Notes: generated by a model not told the origin, from the sequence alone. A DNA stretch of 64,000 nt from Bursaphelenchus xylophilus (GCA_904066235.2 CAJFCV020000005.1:2170001-2234000), one strand, 5' to 3'. Shown: positions 46,139-59,007, counted from the first letter of the stretch. Numbers and translations: made by a program.

Positions 46139-48522
46139 TTATCCATTACGTTTATCGACTAGATCATGGGACTGGGTGTGTTCCGATGAGTGGTGTGATG
46201 AGCAGTCCTAAAAATAGATGGTTATTTAATCCACAATGCGTAAAAAATATTAATACAGTCCAATTAGATCACCGGATATGAATATTCAAACAATTTGTGC
46301 TTGGAATCTAATAAAGTCAATATTTTTGTCATGTACAATATAATTTATGTCAAATCTCCCCATTTATTAGTCGTTTTGGTGTTCAAAACTTACAGAGTTG
46401 GTGTCATCGTTGCTCTTATCATGGGATTTCTTCCGTTTCGATATTTTTTCACCACTCGTATTAGTGGGTGTCTTTAAAGTCAACCGATTTCGTATGGCTT
46501 CCTTGGATCGGCCGGGCTCTTTCAATGGACGGGGTGTTTTCTGAAGCTTCTTTTTAGTACCCGGATGTGGGTCAGTGCCGGAGCTGCAAAAATTATTCAT
46601 CAAAAATTGATAAAAAATTTTTAAATGCAAAAATTTTCAAAAAATCTCATTTTTTCTAATAAAAAATTTCGTATTTACAGTTCCAATCCGGTATGAACAT
46701 CCTCTTTGGATCCCGGCTTTCCAGTGGTCTTTTTGTGGCAGCTTTTCTTAAACCAGGCCCATCCTTTCTTCTGCGGATGCGTATCTTCTCCTTCTCTGCC
46801 GGTTGTCAGAGTTGGTGTGCCAGTGTTAGAGCGGGCCTCTTGGGTCGATGGATCACCTGGTTCGGCTGTCTTTAGGTCGGGTACATTATTTGGAGTTCTG
46901 TTTCTGAAAATAGGAAGTGAAATTGGTGAAATTTTGCACTGTGCGAGCCAGCATTTGAAGTCTTCTGCACGGTGCGAAACGCACAAAATTTTTTTTTAAT
47001 CGCACAGTGCGAAATCGAAAAAATTGCACTGTGCAGAAAAAGAGAAAATACTGCACTGTGCAAAAAAAAATCGCACGGTGCATAATATTAAAAAGGATTG
47101 CACTGTGCAAAAAAAAAATAAAAAAACCGCACAGTGCAAAAATAAAAATATCGCGCGTCCCGACATTTCGGGTCAGGGACAACTCGGGTCAACGACACTT
47201 CGGGTCAACGACATTTGGGGTCAACGATGCCGTTTAATATTTTCGCTTCGGGACTGGGAAAAATGAATTTTTTGGTGAATTTGAGAAATTTTTGAAATGT
47301 TTTCGCCTCGGGACTTAAAAAAAAATTTTTTTGGAGAGTTTGAACAAATTTTTGAAATGTTTTCGCTTCGGGACGTGGGAAAGGATTTTTTGTTCTGAAT
47401 GTTACAATTTTATTTTTCATAAAGTACGAATGTTATTTCTTTAATTCTTTAGATAAATAGTTATTTTAGGGGTAATTGAGGTTTATTATTTTAAAATTTT
47501 TTTGGGAAAATGGTGTTTATAAGCAACGAGCAAATAAAAAAAATCGTTATGAGCATACAATCATTACGACTATCTTCTTACTCCACTCTCTGGCACTGTC
47601 TGCGTTTAAATCCCGTGCTTCCAGTTAAAAACATAAACAATGGATACGATTTTCTTATTTGCTCGTCGCTTATGCACTATTTCCCTAAAAAATTTAAAAA
47701 ATAAACCTCAATTCTCCAAAAAATTCTTTTTCCCCAGTCCCGAAGCGAAAACATTTCAAAAATTTGTTCAAACTCTCAAAAAAATTCTTTTTCCCAAGTT
47801 CCAAAGCGAAAACATTTAAAAATTTTGTTCAAATTCTTCAAAAAATTCTTTTTTCCAAGTCCCGAAGCGAAAATATTAAACGGCATCTTTGCCCCGAAAT
47901 GTCGTTGACCCGAAGTGTCGTTGACCCGAGGTGTCGTTGACCCGAAACGTCGTTGACCCGAGTTGTCGTTGACCCGAGTTGTCCCTGACCCGAAATGTCG
48001 TAGCGCCAAATATCGCACTGTGCAAAAAAAAAATAAAAATTGCACAGTGCGAAAAATAAAAAATCGCACGGTGCATAATAAAAAGGATTGCACTGTGCAA
48101 AAAAAAAAACAATAAAAAAATCGCACAGTGCAAAAATAAAAATATCGCACAGAGCAAAATAAAAAAAAATTCTTGGCTAACAAATGACTTTGCAACCCAA
48201 CTTACGCCGACCGTTCCAGGGCACTTGGAAAACCAAAATCATCAGTGTGTTCGGAGCCACGATATTCCAATTGGATTTCTCTTTCATCAGAATTTGGAGA
48301 ATCGAGATTTCTCCGTCTGATCGGACGTTTTCGCTGTCTTTCGTTTTCCGAACCCAATTGCTTGGGTTTGGCACAAAACAGTATGGATAACACTAAAAAC
48401 CAATTTCGATTTTTTTTTATTTTTATGTAAAATACGATGTTACAAAATCTGTTAATTAAAAAAAATCAGTTACCTAGACTCTGAAGGACCGTGCAAGATA
48501 CGAAAATGAGGTTTGTAGTCAT
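46139..48522 (-). CDS. Small secreted basic protein, new-looking family
   Basis: Five exons, all in phase: 48522-48474, 48392-48206, 46903-46679, 46583-46394, 46207-46139; 239 residues. Exons 1 and 2 together encode a classic signal peptide (MTTNLIFVSCTVLQSLVLSI followed by LFCA) that neither exon shows alone. A dibasic-rich segment follows (QRKRPIRRRN), then a long low-complexity, Lys/Arg/Ser/Thr/Pro-rich mature part with one WAWFKKSCHKK patch, and a His/Ser-rich end (SSHHSSEHTQSHD). Only a few Cys are present. No domain recognised. Role unknown; candidates are a secreted structural protein, a processed peptide precursor or an effector. Intron 2 (46904-48205) is almost filled by a 1.2-kb palindrome. 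The gene starts 171 bp from the divergent kinase gene. Confidence 0.7.
46935..48160. mobile_element. Foldback element FB5 with GCACTGTGC and GGGTCAACGACA repeats
   Basis: Each arm carries, from outside inwards, about eight GCACTGTGC-type palindromic words separated by A-rich spacers, a tandem array of a 17-18 bp GGGTCAACGACA unit, a TTCGCTTCGGGAC..GAAATGTTT unit repeated three times, and then AAGCAACGAGCAAATAA with its inverse near 47665-47680. The loop is about 80-100 bp near 47580. The whole lies inside intron 2 of the secreted-protein gene. Confidence 0.85.
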
Positions 48523-48693
48523 CAAAATTATGTGTAGCAACCGGAAAAGTGTAAATGAAAATTTTGAGAAAAAATGAAAAAAAAAATTTTTTTTCATTTT
48601 TTTATTTTTTTTTAATTGGTCATTTTTCGGTTCAAAAATGACGCTTCAGTCCAATTTCTGTAACCCTAGTGAACGGTCGACTTTTTTGGAGAA
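48523..48693. promoter_or_regulatory. Putative bidirectional promoter
   Basis: Only 171 bp separate the ATG of the secreted-protein gene (minus) from the ATG of the tyrosine kinase gene (plus). The gap contains a T/A-rich tract (48570-48615). Shared or co-regulated transcription is inferred from spacing alone. Confidence 0.4.
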
Positions 48694-51600
48694 ATGACCG
48701 ATGCTGAGAAAGAAAAAGAAAAAGGGGCAAATGAACAAGCTCGACTGGAGGCGCAGCTATACTACCATGGAATTAGGGAGACCGAAGAGGTCATGTACGT
48801 TTTCTTCAGTTTCTTTTTAGGTTTTTAGGGCCAAAAAATTAATCTGCAACGATTTTTTGAATTTCAAAAAAAAAATTTTAGGGTACAATTAAATTTTTTA
48901 AAATTGATTAAATTTTGCAGGAGACCTCTAAATGGCCCAAAAATTAGTCCTAGAAAATTTTATTGCTCATTTTATACCCACTGCTGAGATATTCAACGGT
49001 CTTTTTTCTGAGAGAGTATGCAAAATGAGGAGGTTAGACAAAAAAAAAATAATTTTTTGGCGATATCTTCGCTGATTTTGCTGGGAAAATTTTGATTTTT
49101 TGTAGAAATATTATATTCCCCATTTCTAATACTCTGAAAAATAAAAAATACGAGTTTTGAAATTTTTTACTAAAAAATTTTTTTTTAATTTTTGTCCAAA
49201 TGTGAGCTAAAAATTTCAAATTTATGTTGGAAAACTCTAACTCTTAATTTTTACCAATTTTTACCAAACCCTGAGCCAACAAATGCCCAAAAAACTATTG
49301 AAAAAACCAATTTTTTTCAGTTCCGAACTCCGCCATTCGGGCGATTTTATTGTCCGCGCCACCCTCGCCGATGGGGTTTTTCGGATCTTCTTGCACGTGA
49401 AAACAAAAAAGGAGCTGGTTCAGCACTGGCTTTGCGTGGTCAACAACAAATATTGTCTGGATACGGAGAGAAATAATGACAAGCGGATGGCCTTCGATTC
49501 GGTGGCTTTATTGATAAATCATTACGCTCAATACCCCCTTCCTTCCGGCCAACGACTGGTCTTTGGAGTTCCACGGTGAGTTTTTGCGATTTGCAGGGCA
49601 AAAGGGGCGATTTTTTGGTCGAAATTTGGTTAAAAATTGGAAAAATGCCTGAGGCGATGATTTCGGATTTTCTTGAAATTTGGCATGCTGACTCGAAATG
49701 GGCCATAAATGAATGCCTGAAAGTTTTATCGCTCTCCTTCCACCCGCTGGCGAGATATTCAATGATCTTTTTTGGAGAGAGCACGTAAAATGAGGAGAGC
49801 CGGTCGGAGAAAAATATTTTTTTTGGTCATATCTTTGTGGGTTCCGCTGGGAAAAATTTGATTTTTTGTAGAAACACTGTACACTCCTGAAATAGCAGAG
49901 TATGAAATTTTCAATCCTAGTCGAAATTTTCAATCCAATCAAAAAAACTTTTTATTTTTTCAATGTTTCGAGCAAAAAATCTCGTTGGTCTTCGCAAGAA
50001 AAAATCGCCTAAAATTTTCGCAAATACTTTATTATGAAACTAGCCTGTAGATTTGTTCATAATTTTGCAATTTTCAATTTTTTTTCAGCCCAAAATGGCT
50101 GATTCGCCACAGCTCCACCGATTACAAGGACCAAGATCGTCTGGGCAGTGGGAACTTCTGTGAAGTCTTCAAAGGCACAATGACCATGGATGGGGTCAAA
50201 AAAATTGTCGCGATCAAGGTGTGTCACGGAACAACGGATCCAATGGACGCGAAATTACAAGAAGTCAGGGAGGCTTGGCACAGCATGTTGTATGAGGCCA
50301 AGATCATGTCCAAATATCGGCATGAGAATATTATTGAGGTTAGTTAGAAAAATTGGAGGGAAATTTGAAAAAAAAATCATTTTTCTTTCATTTTGAAAAC
50401 ATTTTTTTTTAATTTTTTTGCCTCGAAACTTCGAAAAAAACCGCCAAAACTCATTTTTTCTCTGAACGTCTCTTCATTTTTCATAGTCTCTCGTCTCCAA
50501 TGATTGCCAGCGGAGAAAACGATGATCACAAAAAATTTGTCTTCCGAAGTTCTACGAGGCTAATTTTTTATTTTCAGTTCCTCGGAGTCGCCTGTGATCA
50601 TCCTCCAATCAGAATCATCCTGGAATATTGCCCTGGAGGGAGCTTGGAGAGTCACCTCAAGAATGATAAAATTGAGATTTCCCAAGTTGAATTGGTCCTG
50701 TACGCATTCGAAACAGCGAAAGGAATGAGGTATCTGCACACTCAGAAATGCCTTCACAGAGATTTGGCTGCGAGAAATTGCTTGATCTCCTCAAAGTAAG
50801 AGAATTTGGAGAAAATAATTCAAAGCAAAAAAATTATTTTTTTTTTTTTTGGATTTTAGGTTTGAAAATTTCAGCCTCTATTACAAGTGGGGTGTTTAAC
50901 GCTTGTAGAAAAAATCAATTTTTCCCCAGCGAAATCCGCAAAGATATAGCTCAAAAACGGTCACTGTCTAACCGACTCTCCTCATTTCGCGTGCTCTCTC
51001 GAAAAAAGATCCTTGAATATCTCAGCTGCGAGAGCAAAGATAGAGCTAATATTTTCAGGGATTACTTTGGGGGATATTTAGAGGAGGCATGCAAATTTTG
51101 AAAAAAATCTGAGATGTTGAAAAAATTCAAAAAAAAAAAAAAAAAATCAAATTTTGAGAAATTCAAAAAATATTTTTTTTCTTGATTTTTTGAAGACATC
51201 AGCCATAATTTATCAGGTCTAATTTTTGCAGTAATTTCAATTTTCACTTCCGTTTTTTCAGAGGTCAACTCAAAATCTCCGATTTTGGCCTAAGCCAGCT
51301 GGTCGATGACATGGAGGGTAAAAAGGACGAAAAGAAAATCTCGAATGTCCCATTGAAATGGATGGCCCCGGAAACACTCTCGAAAAGCCCGGTGTACCTT
51401 CTGAATAGTGATGTTTGGTCCTATGGAGTACTTCTTTATGAGATTTTCAACAAAGGAAAGGTGGTTTTTGATGACGAAGATGATTTCAAGAAGGTTGCCA
51501 AGAAAATTCATTTTGGAGAGATGCCCAAATTCCCGCACACAGCACCAGAATTAATCAGGACACTGGTTCGGGAGGAGATTTGGTGAGATTTCGCGATTTT

Positions 51601-53063
51601 TCGGGGGGAAATTTCAAAAAATGAGCGAAATCAAGTGCAATATAGAAAATTTCTTTGATTTTGATGATTTTTCGGATGATTTTGGGGCTTTGAAAGGCTT
51701 TGTTTGTTATAAAAAGGCTCGAGGAGTAATAAAATGCCATTTCCAGGCAAGTCGAACCGGAAAAACGCACAATGTTCACTGAAATTGTCCCATTGTTGTT
51801 GGCCTACCTAGAAGAACACATGGCTGAGTTCCCACAGATCGATGATCTGGCTGTGAATAAAATCAAGGGAGTCAAGAGACTCTGCATTTTCTATGTAAGC
51901 CATCATTTTCGAAAAAATGGGCTTGGATTGCACTGTGCAAAAATTTTCATTTTCTGCACAGTGCAGTGTGTTTTTGGACTAAAAATTGCCTCAGGGTTGG
52001 ATAAGTTGCATGAAACTTGGCATCATTGATGACAAAGGGTCTAAGAGTCATGTAAAACAAAATTATACAGCGTTATGCGGGAACTGCAAAAATGTGAGCC
52101 CTTTAATTTTAAAATCTATTTTTGAATATTTTTCAGTCATAAGTCGCCAAAATTTTCTTTTCATAGACTATTTTTTCAAATGTCCATAGACTTCTAATGA
52201 TCTCTAAGCACATTGACTACAGTGGCGGACCTGATCCAGTGGCAAAAAACGTACCATTTTCCATCCGGGAAGTATCAAAAAATGCAGCAAAATGCCTCCC
52301 TCTCCAACTAAAAAAACTTCGTTTTGAAGGGCCCTCACAAAAAGAACGAGTGCGCTTTCGAAATCGGAGTTTTTTCACTTGGAGAGGGAGGTATTTTGCC
52401 ACATTTTTTGATACTTCCCGGATGCAAAATGATACATTTTTGCCACTGGATCAAGTCCGCCACTGTAGTCAATGAGCTTAGAGATCATTAGAAGTCTACG
52501 GACGTTTGAAAAAATAGTCTGTGAAAAGAATTTTTTTTGCCGACTTATGACTGGAAAATGTTCAAAAATAAATTTAAAAATTAAAGGACCCATATTTTTG
52601 CAATTTCCGCATAACGCTGTATAATTTTTTTTTTTGAAATAACTTGTAGACCCTTTGTCATCAATGATGCCAATTTTCATACAACTCATCCAACTCTGAG
52701 GCACTTTTTAATCCAAAAACCCACTACACTGTGCAGGAAAGGAAAATTTTCGAAAAAACCCCCAAAAAAATTTTACACTCAAAAATTTGCACTGTGCAGA
52801 CAAATTTTAGATTTTTTCTATTTCAGACTTCCCGTCAAGACCTCCTAAAACGAGACCATTACATTGGCGGAGTGAGTCGAAGAAGGAGCAAAGGCCGTCC
52901 ACGATCCAAGGAAGAGGCGCGGCCTAGGCATTCGAAAAAGAAGAAAAGTTTGTCAAAGGAGTCGAAAGATCTGAAGAAAAATGATGAACGAAGCGATATG
53001 GTGGGATCTGAATATAAAGACTACTCCGACGATTCGAAAAAGAAACGACCGGAAAAAACTTGA
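48694..53063 (+). CDS. SH2-domain non-receptor tyrosine kinase (Fer-like nematode group)
   Basis: Seven exons, all in phase: 48694-48794, 49321-49575, 50089-50338, 50578-50795, 51262-51582, 51747-51894, 52827-53063; 509 residues. The amino part is an SH2 domain ([19 protein letters not shown] with the phosphotyrosine-binding Arg). The kinase follows: [12 protein letters not shown] loop, VAIK lysine, [13 protein letters not shown], catalytic [21 protein letters not shown] activation-segment end, [12 protein letters not shown]. All catalytic residues are present, so it should be active. The last exon adds a Lys/Arg/Ser-rich tail with a YKDYSDDS patch, possibly a substrate or nuclear-targeting region. 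Amino-terminal F-BAR is absent, as in the expanded nematode SH2-kinase set, many members of which act in sperm. No membrane anchor seen. Intron 6 holds a nested palindrome. Confidence 0.93.
51925..52737. mobile_element. Concentric palindrome with MITE M1 copy 3 at its centre
   Basis: Outer arms start at GCACTGTGCA (51930) and end at its inverse (52727-52736). They match through ATCATTGATGACAAAGGGTC and TCTAATGATCTCTAAGC and their inverses. At the shared axis lies an M1 MITE (52219-52468) with ends CAGTGGCGGACCTGATCC and GGATCAAGTCCGCCACTG, flanked by TA. It occupies intron 6 of the kinase gene. Confidence 0.85.
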
Positions 53064-53207
53064 AACTACAGGGAATATAAACAATTTTTTTGTTATACTT
53101 GATATTTGATGACAGACGTTGATTTTTACACAGATTTTGATGTCTTAATAGTTTTTTTAATCGTTATTTTGAGTCTCTCAAAGCATACGGATCCTTTGAA
53201 AGCAATA

Positions 53208-54574
53208 CACTCCATTTCAAAATGATAGACACGCCTATAAAATCTGCAATTGCGGTGTCGGGGTTTAGTTGACGGATACGAAACCTTAACAGATTGAAAG
53301 AGGAGGTTTGAAAACCTATACCAACAAATCATTTTTCTTATTGAACTGCAATTGCACTTTGGACGAAAGATTTTCCAAATTTTGGGTGTTTCAAAATGAT
53401 AGACACGGCTGCTATTTTTGCTAAAAACTTGGGAATGTGGGCCCCATAGGGCCTGAAATTGTTAGTATGACTGTATTGCAACTGTCTGGACTTTATTGAG
53501 TTCAAAACGCCCGAATTTTTGTGCAATTTTCTCGGAATTGCACATATACTTCCATTTTGTGCAATCTGACCTGCATCTTTCAGAAGTCCACTTTCTATGG
53601 GCACAGACAGTGCAGATGCGACCTATCGTGTGTCATGGACTAGATCCAGTCAGTTTTCACTGGTATGCAACAAAAAAATGCGTATAAATTGCAACAAAAA
53701 CTGATTCCGCTGCGACATGGTTAGCTTTGAAGGCTACCCTACGTTTCGAAACAAGCTAGATGCGAAGAAAAACTTCATGGCTGGAATGTTTAGGGTCTTA
53801 TAAAAACGTTTAGGTCAGTAGCATTTGCAGCTTTGCTTCAGCGAGTCCGCAGAGAACCATTCTTTGGCCAATCTATGCGGAATAGGCTTAAAAATGGGTC
53901 AAAAACGGCGTTTTGGAAACTTGACCTTTTCTGGCGTTGGCCCGACGGAACCTGGACATAAGGCTTATGCAATAACGTTTTTCTGTGGTTTGTCAAGATA
54001 GTTCAGGGCTTTTTGGGTTGTGCAAACAACAGGCAACCGCTTGAGAAGCTTTAAAAGTGACGACTATCGTTGCGAAATCAGTTTTCGTTGCAATTTCCAC
54101 GCATTTTTTTGTTGCATACCAGTGAAAACTGACTGGATCTAGTCCATTACATACGATAGGTCGCATCTGCACTGTCTCTGCCCATAGAAAGTGGACTTCT
54201 GAAAGATGCAGGTCAGATTGCACAAAATGGAAGTATATGTGCAATTCCGAGAAAGTTGCACAAAAATTCGGGCGTTTTGAACTCAATAAAGTCCAGACAG
54301 TTGCAATACAGTCATACTAATAATTTCAGGCCCTATGGGGCCCATATTCCCAAGTTTTTAGCAAAAATAGCAGCCGTGTCTATCATTTTGAAACACCCAA
54401 AATTTGGAAAATCTTTTGTGCAAAGTGCAATTGCAGTGCAATAAGAAAAATGATTTGTTGGTATAGGTTTTCAAACCTCCTCTTTCAATCTGTTAAGGTT
54501 TCGTATCCGTCAACTAAACCCCGACACCGCAATTGCAGATTTTATAGGCGTGTCTATCATTTTGAAATGGAGTG
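53208..54574. mobile_element. Foldback element FB6 with TA target duplication
   Basis: 1367-bp palindrome; ends CACTCCATTTCAAAATGATA and its inverse, flanked by TA. Arms of about 480 bp are nearly identical; the same 60-odd-residue frames appear mirrored on both strands and are not genes. The loop (about 53690-54090) has no transposase. It sits between the convergent 3' ends of the kinase and the Utp12-domain gene, so read-through from both would transcribe it. Confidence 0.9.
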
Positions 54575-54843
54575 TACCTCAAAAATTACGACCATTTTTT
54601 ATATTACACATGGTAGCTAATGTCAAAATTTTTAACAATGTTTTTGAATCAAAAACAAGGTGCAAGAGCCATTTTCATCCCCACCTCGGCCCTAAATAAT
54701 CTAGAACTCATTTGGCCAAAATTCGAGCAACTTTTTATATTACACATGACCTCTAATACCAAAAAGTTTGAAACTTTATCCAACAAATGAAAAAAAATCA
54801 ACAAGAAATTGAAACAAGGTTTGTTAACAATAGATTTTGAGGC

Positions 54844-56320
54844 TTATTCGTCATCATCGTCCCCAAGTAAGTCCTCTTCTAACTCTTTGTCAGCGGTATC
54901 TCCGAACCAGTCAGCTTCGGCATCAGAATCCGCGTCAATTTCCGCCGAGTGCTCCTTGGTAGGGTCGATATCCGAGTCCGAGAGATCATCTGAAAGGAAA
55001 TAGAGTAAGATATGTGATAGATGAAAACAAAAAAATCGAGCTTTTTTCGTCATGGATAATATCAGAGATCTCAAAAAATCTTACCTTCAAAGATGACTTG
55101 AGGTTCTTGTTCCACATACTTCACAGGATTTAATCGTCGCTGCACTTGCTCACAGAAGAAAGTGATTTTACCGTCAAGTTTCATCAATTTCTCGAGATTA
55201 GCTGTCCGAGCTTCGACGTATTCGATGAGACTTCCAATCTGCTGATCCAAGTTTGAAACCTGCAATAAAAGAGATTACGCTCTAATTCTTCAATTTTTGA
55301 CGAAATGCTGATGTCTCGGACATGATTTTAGCCCGAAAATCAGCAATCCGCATCAGATGTCAAGTGTAATATCCTAAATCTCGAAAAACCAAAGAATGTA
55401 AAAAAACTTACTGTCGAGAGGAAAGTCGCATGTGCCTGAAGTGTCACTTCCAGAAAATCAATCCAATATTTAAGGTCTCTGAGGTACAACGAGTTACTTC
55501 TTTTCTTTTGGCCTTCTCGGAAAACTCGGTCCATCATTTGAAGCAGAGGGATCACTTTTGTCGAATCCAGATCTTCAGCTGTTTGATGAGCTGACGCTCT
55601 GTCCTTCCCGCAAGCCTTTATCGCACTTCCCACTTTCTCCACATCATTTGACAAGATTCCTTGTTGTAGAAGGAAGGCGAATGACTTTACAGGCGTCCCA
55701 TTATTATTAGTGTTCTTTTTCGGGGTTTTAGGTTCCTCAGTTGACTCATTAGGGCTGTGGGCTGCTTGCGCTCTGAAAACAAATCAAGTTAGTTATCAAA
55801 CTCGAAGAATTTTGGCATGGATAATATAAAAGATAAAAGTCCACATTCTTTTTAAAAGAAATCTCTATTGCCAGAAAATAGCGTGTAGCAGCAACAATAG
55901 GTTGTAATACATATTTGAAACAAGCTTTAGGCGTATTCTTATGTAATTTCGCAGAAATTTATAATAATTTAGGTATAAAGAAGACACCTTCTTCAATTTC
56001 AATGCAATTCGACGAAATCCGCCTTGAGAATAACTGTAAGTTTTCAGAAATTTAGCTTCATTCATTTCTTGACTTTTCTGCCAACTGCCTTCCAATAAAA
56101 CCTGTTTTTACCCTTATTCTAAACCAAACAAGTTCGACATAGAGGAACTCTCAGAATCAAATCCTAAAATCCAAAAACAATACTCAAACTCTCCTTACTT
56201 CAACTGTGGTTTCAACAAGCTTTTCATCGTTTCTTTAGGGGTTTCTGTTCCATTTGCCACAACTGGAGACTCTGTTGTCCCACCTAACGACGTGCCGTTC
56301 CCTCGCCGAGTCCGCACCAT
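54844..56320 (-). CDS. Utp12-domain protein (WDR43/UTP5-like, without WD40 repeats)
   Basis: Four exons, all in phase: 56320-56199, 55772-55412, 55259-55085, 54989-54844; 267 residues. After a disordered Thr/Pro/Lys/Asn-rich start, residues about 75-200 show the helical pattern of the Utp12 domain: FLLQQGILSNDVEKVGSAI, LLQMMDRVFREG, LKYWIDFLEVTLQAHATFL, LIEYVEARTANLEKLMKLDG. A strongly acidic tail follows (DDLSDSDIDP, EEDLLGDDDDE). Utp12-domain proteins of the small-subunit processome act in pre-rRNA transcription and processing in the nucleolus; WDR43/UTP5 is the closest in layout but normally carries WD40 repeats before this domain. They are absent here, so the gene is either a lineage-specific short form or a distinct paralogue. 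An acceptor-like TTTTAG lies just upstream of the ATG. Confidence 0.6.
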
Positions 56321-58113
56321 TTTTAGGTACCTAAAACAACATCCAAATTATTACGGCTATTCGTGCGTAAAAATAGCCCAAGGACAAGCGTATCACTCGC
56401 AATAAAATTGATCTTACTCAAGCCCACGAAAAAACGTGAAAAGCCGACGAATAAACGGAATGCCAAGGGAAGTTGGCATTCATTGTTTTCGTGTTGGGAT
56501 TCAGGTGGCGTGACATTGTTCGATGAAATTGACTTGTAATTGTCGCGAATTCGCCTAGCATTGAAAATAAAAGATATATTTGTGCAAATAGGGCAGGTTT
56601 TCATATTTCAGAATGATCTTTGAATTACATCCGTCATATTCATCATGTACAATATCCCGACCTTCGCACCACACCTAACCAATTGCACTGATAAACAGGT
56701 CTAATTAGTTTTCGAAGAGAACATGGTCAGTAACACCATTTGCATGTAAAACACGTTGTTTGAGTGATTTTATCAACCCGAGAATAGCGAACAATTGATA
56801 AGACCAAGAACTTCTCAAACTGCCCGGAACATCAAAATTAATTTGAAGCTTAAGATTGTAAAAGGCTGGAGAACTTGTCAGTTGCTCTTCTCGTGAAAGC
56901 TAAGGTGTGGCGTCTCTAGTTAATCGGCTTCTTCGAGGGGATCGTATAATATATAGATAGGACAAAATCGAAACTACAGTAGATTAGGGGTGCTACAGTA
57001 AGAAATAATGTTTGGAAAGAGCCAGAAAATGTTTTTGATACCATTTTTGGCGTCATTATTTATCGTCCTCCACAACATTTTTTGAGGTTTATCAAAATTT
57101 TTGGTTTGAACTTTTTGATGTCATAAATAATATAATTTGATGATAGTGTCCGCTGTTTAGATGAAAACGGCCAAAATATCGTAACTTTCTGTAGTATATA
57201 GTCGTAGGCTTCGATATTGATTGTTAACTTTGCAATATAAACACCACATTTTTCAAATTCCTCGATTATAAAATGTTTTGCTTATCTTTGCCTATTTCCG
57301 CAAAATTACCAAAATATCACCAATAATACGCTGCTTTTTTATCTTCACGGCAAAAAAGCGATCCTAATTGATATTCTATGTCAATCGGACTCTGTTATCG
57401 CCAGTTCCGGTATGTAAAAATAGGCGGATTAAGTAATCGAGCACGCACCCACAAGGATGGTAAGTGAAGATGTTATCAGCATTGTCATCGCCAATCCTCT
57501 TATTGAGGCTTATCGACCTCCCAATGGCGAAGTATCAAATAAACTCTTAAAGCAGCTTTTCGGAGTTGAGTCGGCTACACATTGTGGTAAAGAAAAAAAT
57601 TTTGTCCGGAATGGTTGATACTACAAACTAGCAGTGTAAATTGAATGGTCAGCGAAAAATTGCGAAAGGTATATGTCATCTAATAGGGTTGTTAAGTTGT
57701 CAAATCGAGGCGTTGTTGTCAAATTGCCGCCATTTTCGTCATGTCAAGCTATTGGTTGTGATTGTCAAATTAAAATTTTTCGGAAAATTTTTGTTGGTTT
57801 TTACTCAAAAACTGTAGGAATTAAAAATTTTTATGAACTATAAATGGTCTCTTGTTATCAAACCGACCGATGAAATAAGCAGTAAAACTAGTTACGATTA
57901 ATATAAAAAGTATTCATAATAGTTCGCGTTTGAAAACTACATATATCAGAATTTTCGATCTAGCCAAAATGACGGAAACGACGGCAATATGATGTTGACA
58001 TCAGATTGAAAAAAACCCGTCAAATTACCTATTTTTTTTTGCCGACATTTTTCTAAGGATTAGGACATTTCCAAGTATTTTCTAACGGCGTATTTTACTA
58101 CCATTTCAATTAT

Positions 58114-58254
58114 CAGTCTGTCCGGAAAATAATGAGCACAATGTCGCATTTAAAATTGTCGAGAAATAAATTGTGTCGCGGCAAAATCAGGCTATTTTTT
58201 ACTTCAGCGACACGGTAGCCGCAACAACAAGGTGCTCATTTATTTTTCCGACAG
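58114..58254. mobile_element. MITE family M2, copy 1
   Basis: About 140 bp with inverted ends CAGTCTGTCCGGAAAATAAT and ATTTATTTTTCCGACAG. Internal TTGTGTCGCGGCAAAATC and CAGCGACACGG are shared with other copies. Confidence 0.75.
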
Positions 58255-59007
58255 AATTTTTATTTTTATGTTGTAAAATTCATCCCAATTAAAGCATAGA
58301 GTACTTTCCGAAACCCTTCACTTTTTAGAGTTTAGACTGTTTTGGACAACATTGTGTTTTATGTAAATAATCAAAAGAACGACGGTAGCCAAAGAGGTGT
58401 GTCATGTTTTGAATCACCAATTCACAATGACCTTTGTGTTTGAACAAAATTACATTTATGATTCAAACAGTGGTGGAATAAAGTCGACCATGCCCATTTT
58501 GTCTGCGAAATCGCGAGTCGATAAATTGAATAGAAAAGAACAGTGATTAAACGGGATCGGCTGCTGTCCTTTTAGCGCCTGAAGGAATTCGAAACAATTT
58601 TTTAAAATATTTTTTAAAGCGGTTTGTTTGGAACGTCTCATCCAAGTCGAGATTTCTTCTAGAGACTTGGCTGTTTCTTGTTTTAATTTAAAATGATTTT
58701 ATTGTCAGTTATTTTGCTTCTTAACCGATCAAAGATTTAATTTGAATACGTTTGGAGTCTTTGCTGTTACTGTCTAGGACTGTATTGTGCATTGCCGTTG
58801 ATTTAGAATGCTTATAATCTATAGAAAAAAGATTTTTAAATCACTTTTTTACTTGATAGAGCCAAAAACACGTAATTTTATTAAAAAATCGATACAATGT
58901 AACCTCTAAAAGCAACAAACTTTTAGAGCAAAAAATATCGTAGGTCCCGCGGGTCCATTCCAGGCCAAAATGAGCCCTCATGAAACGAAGGCCTTGATAA
59001 GAAATAT

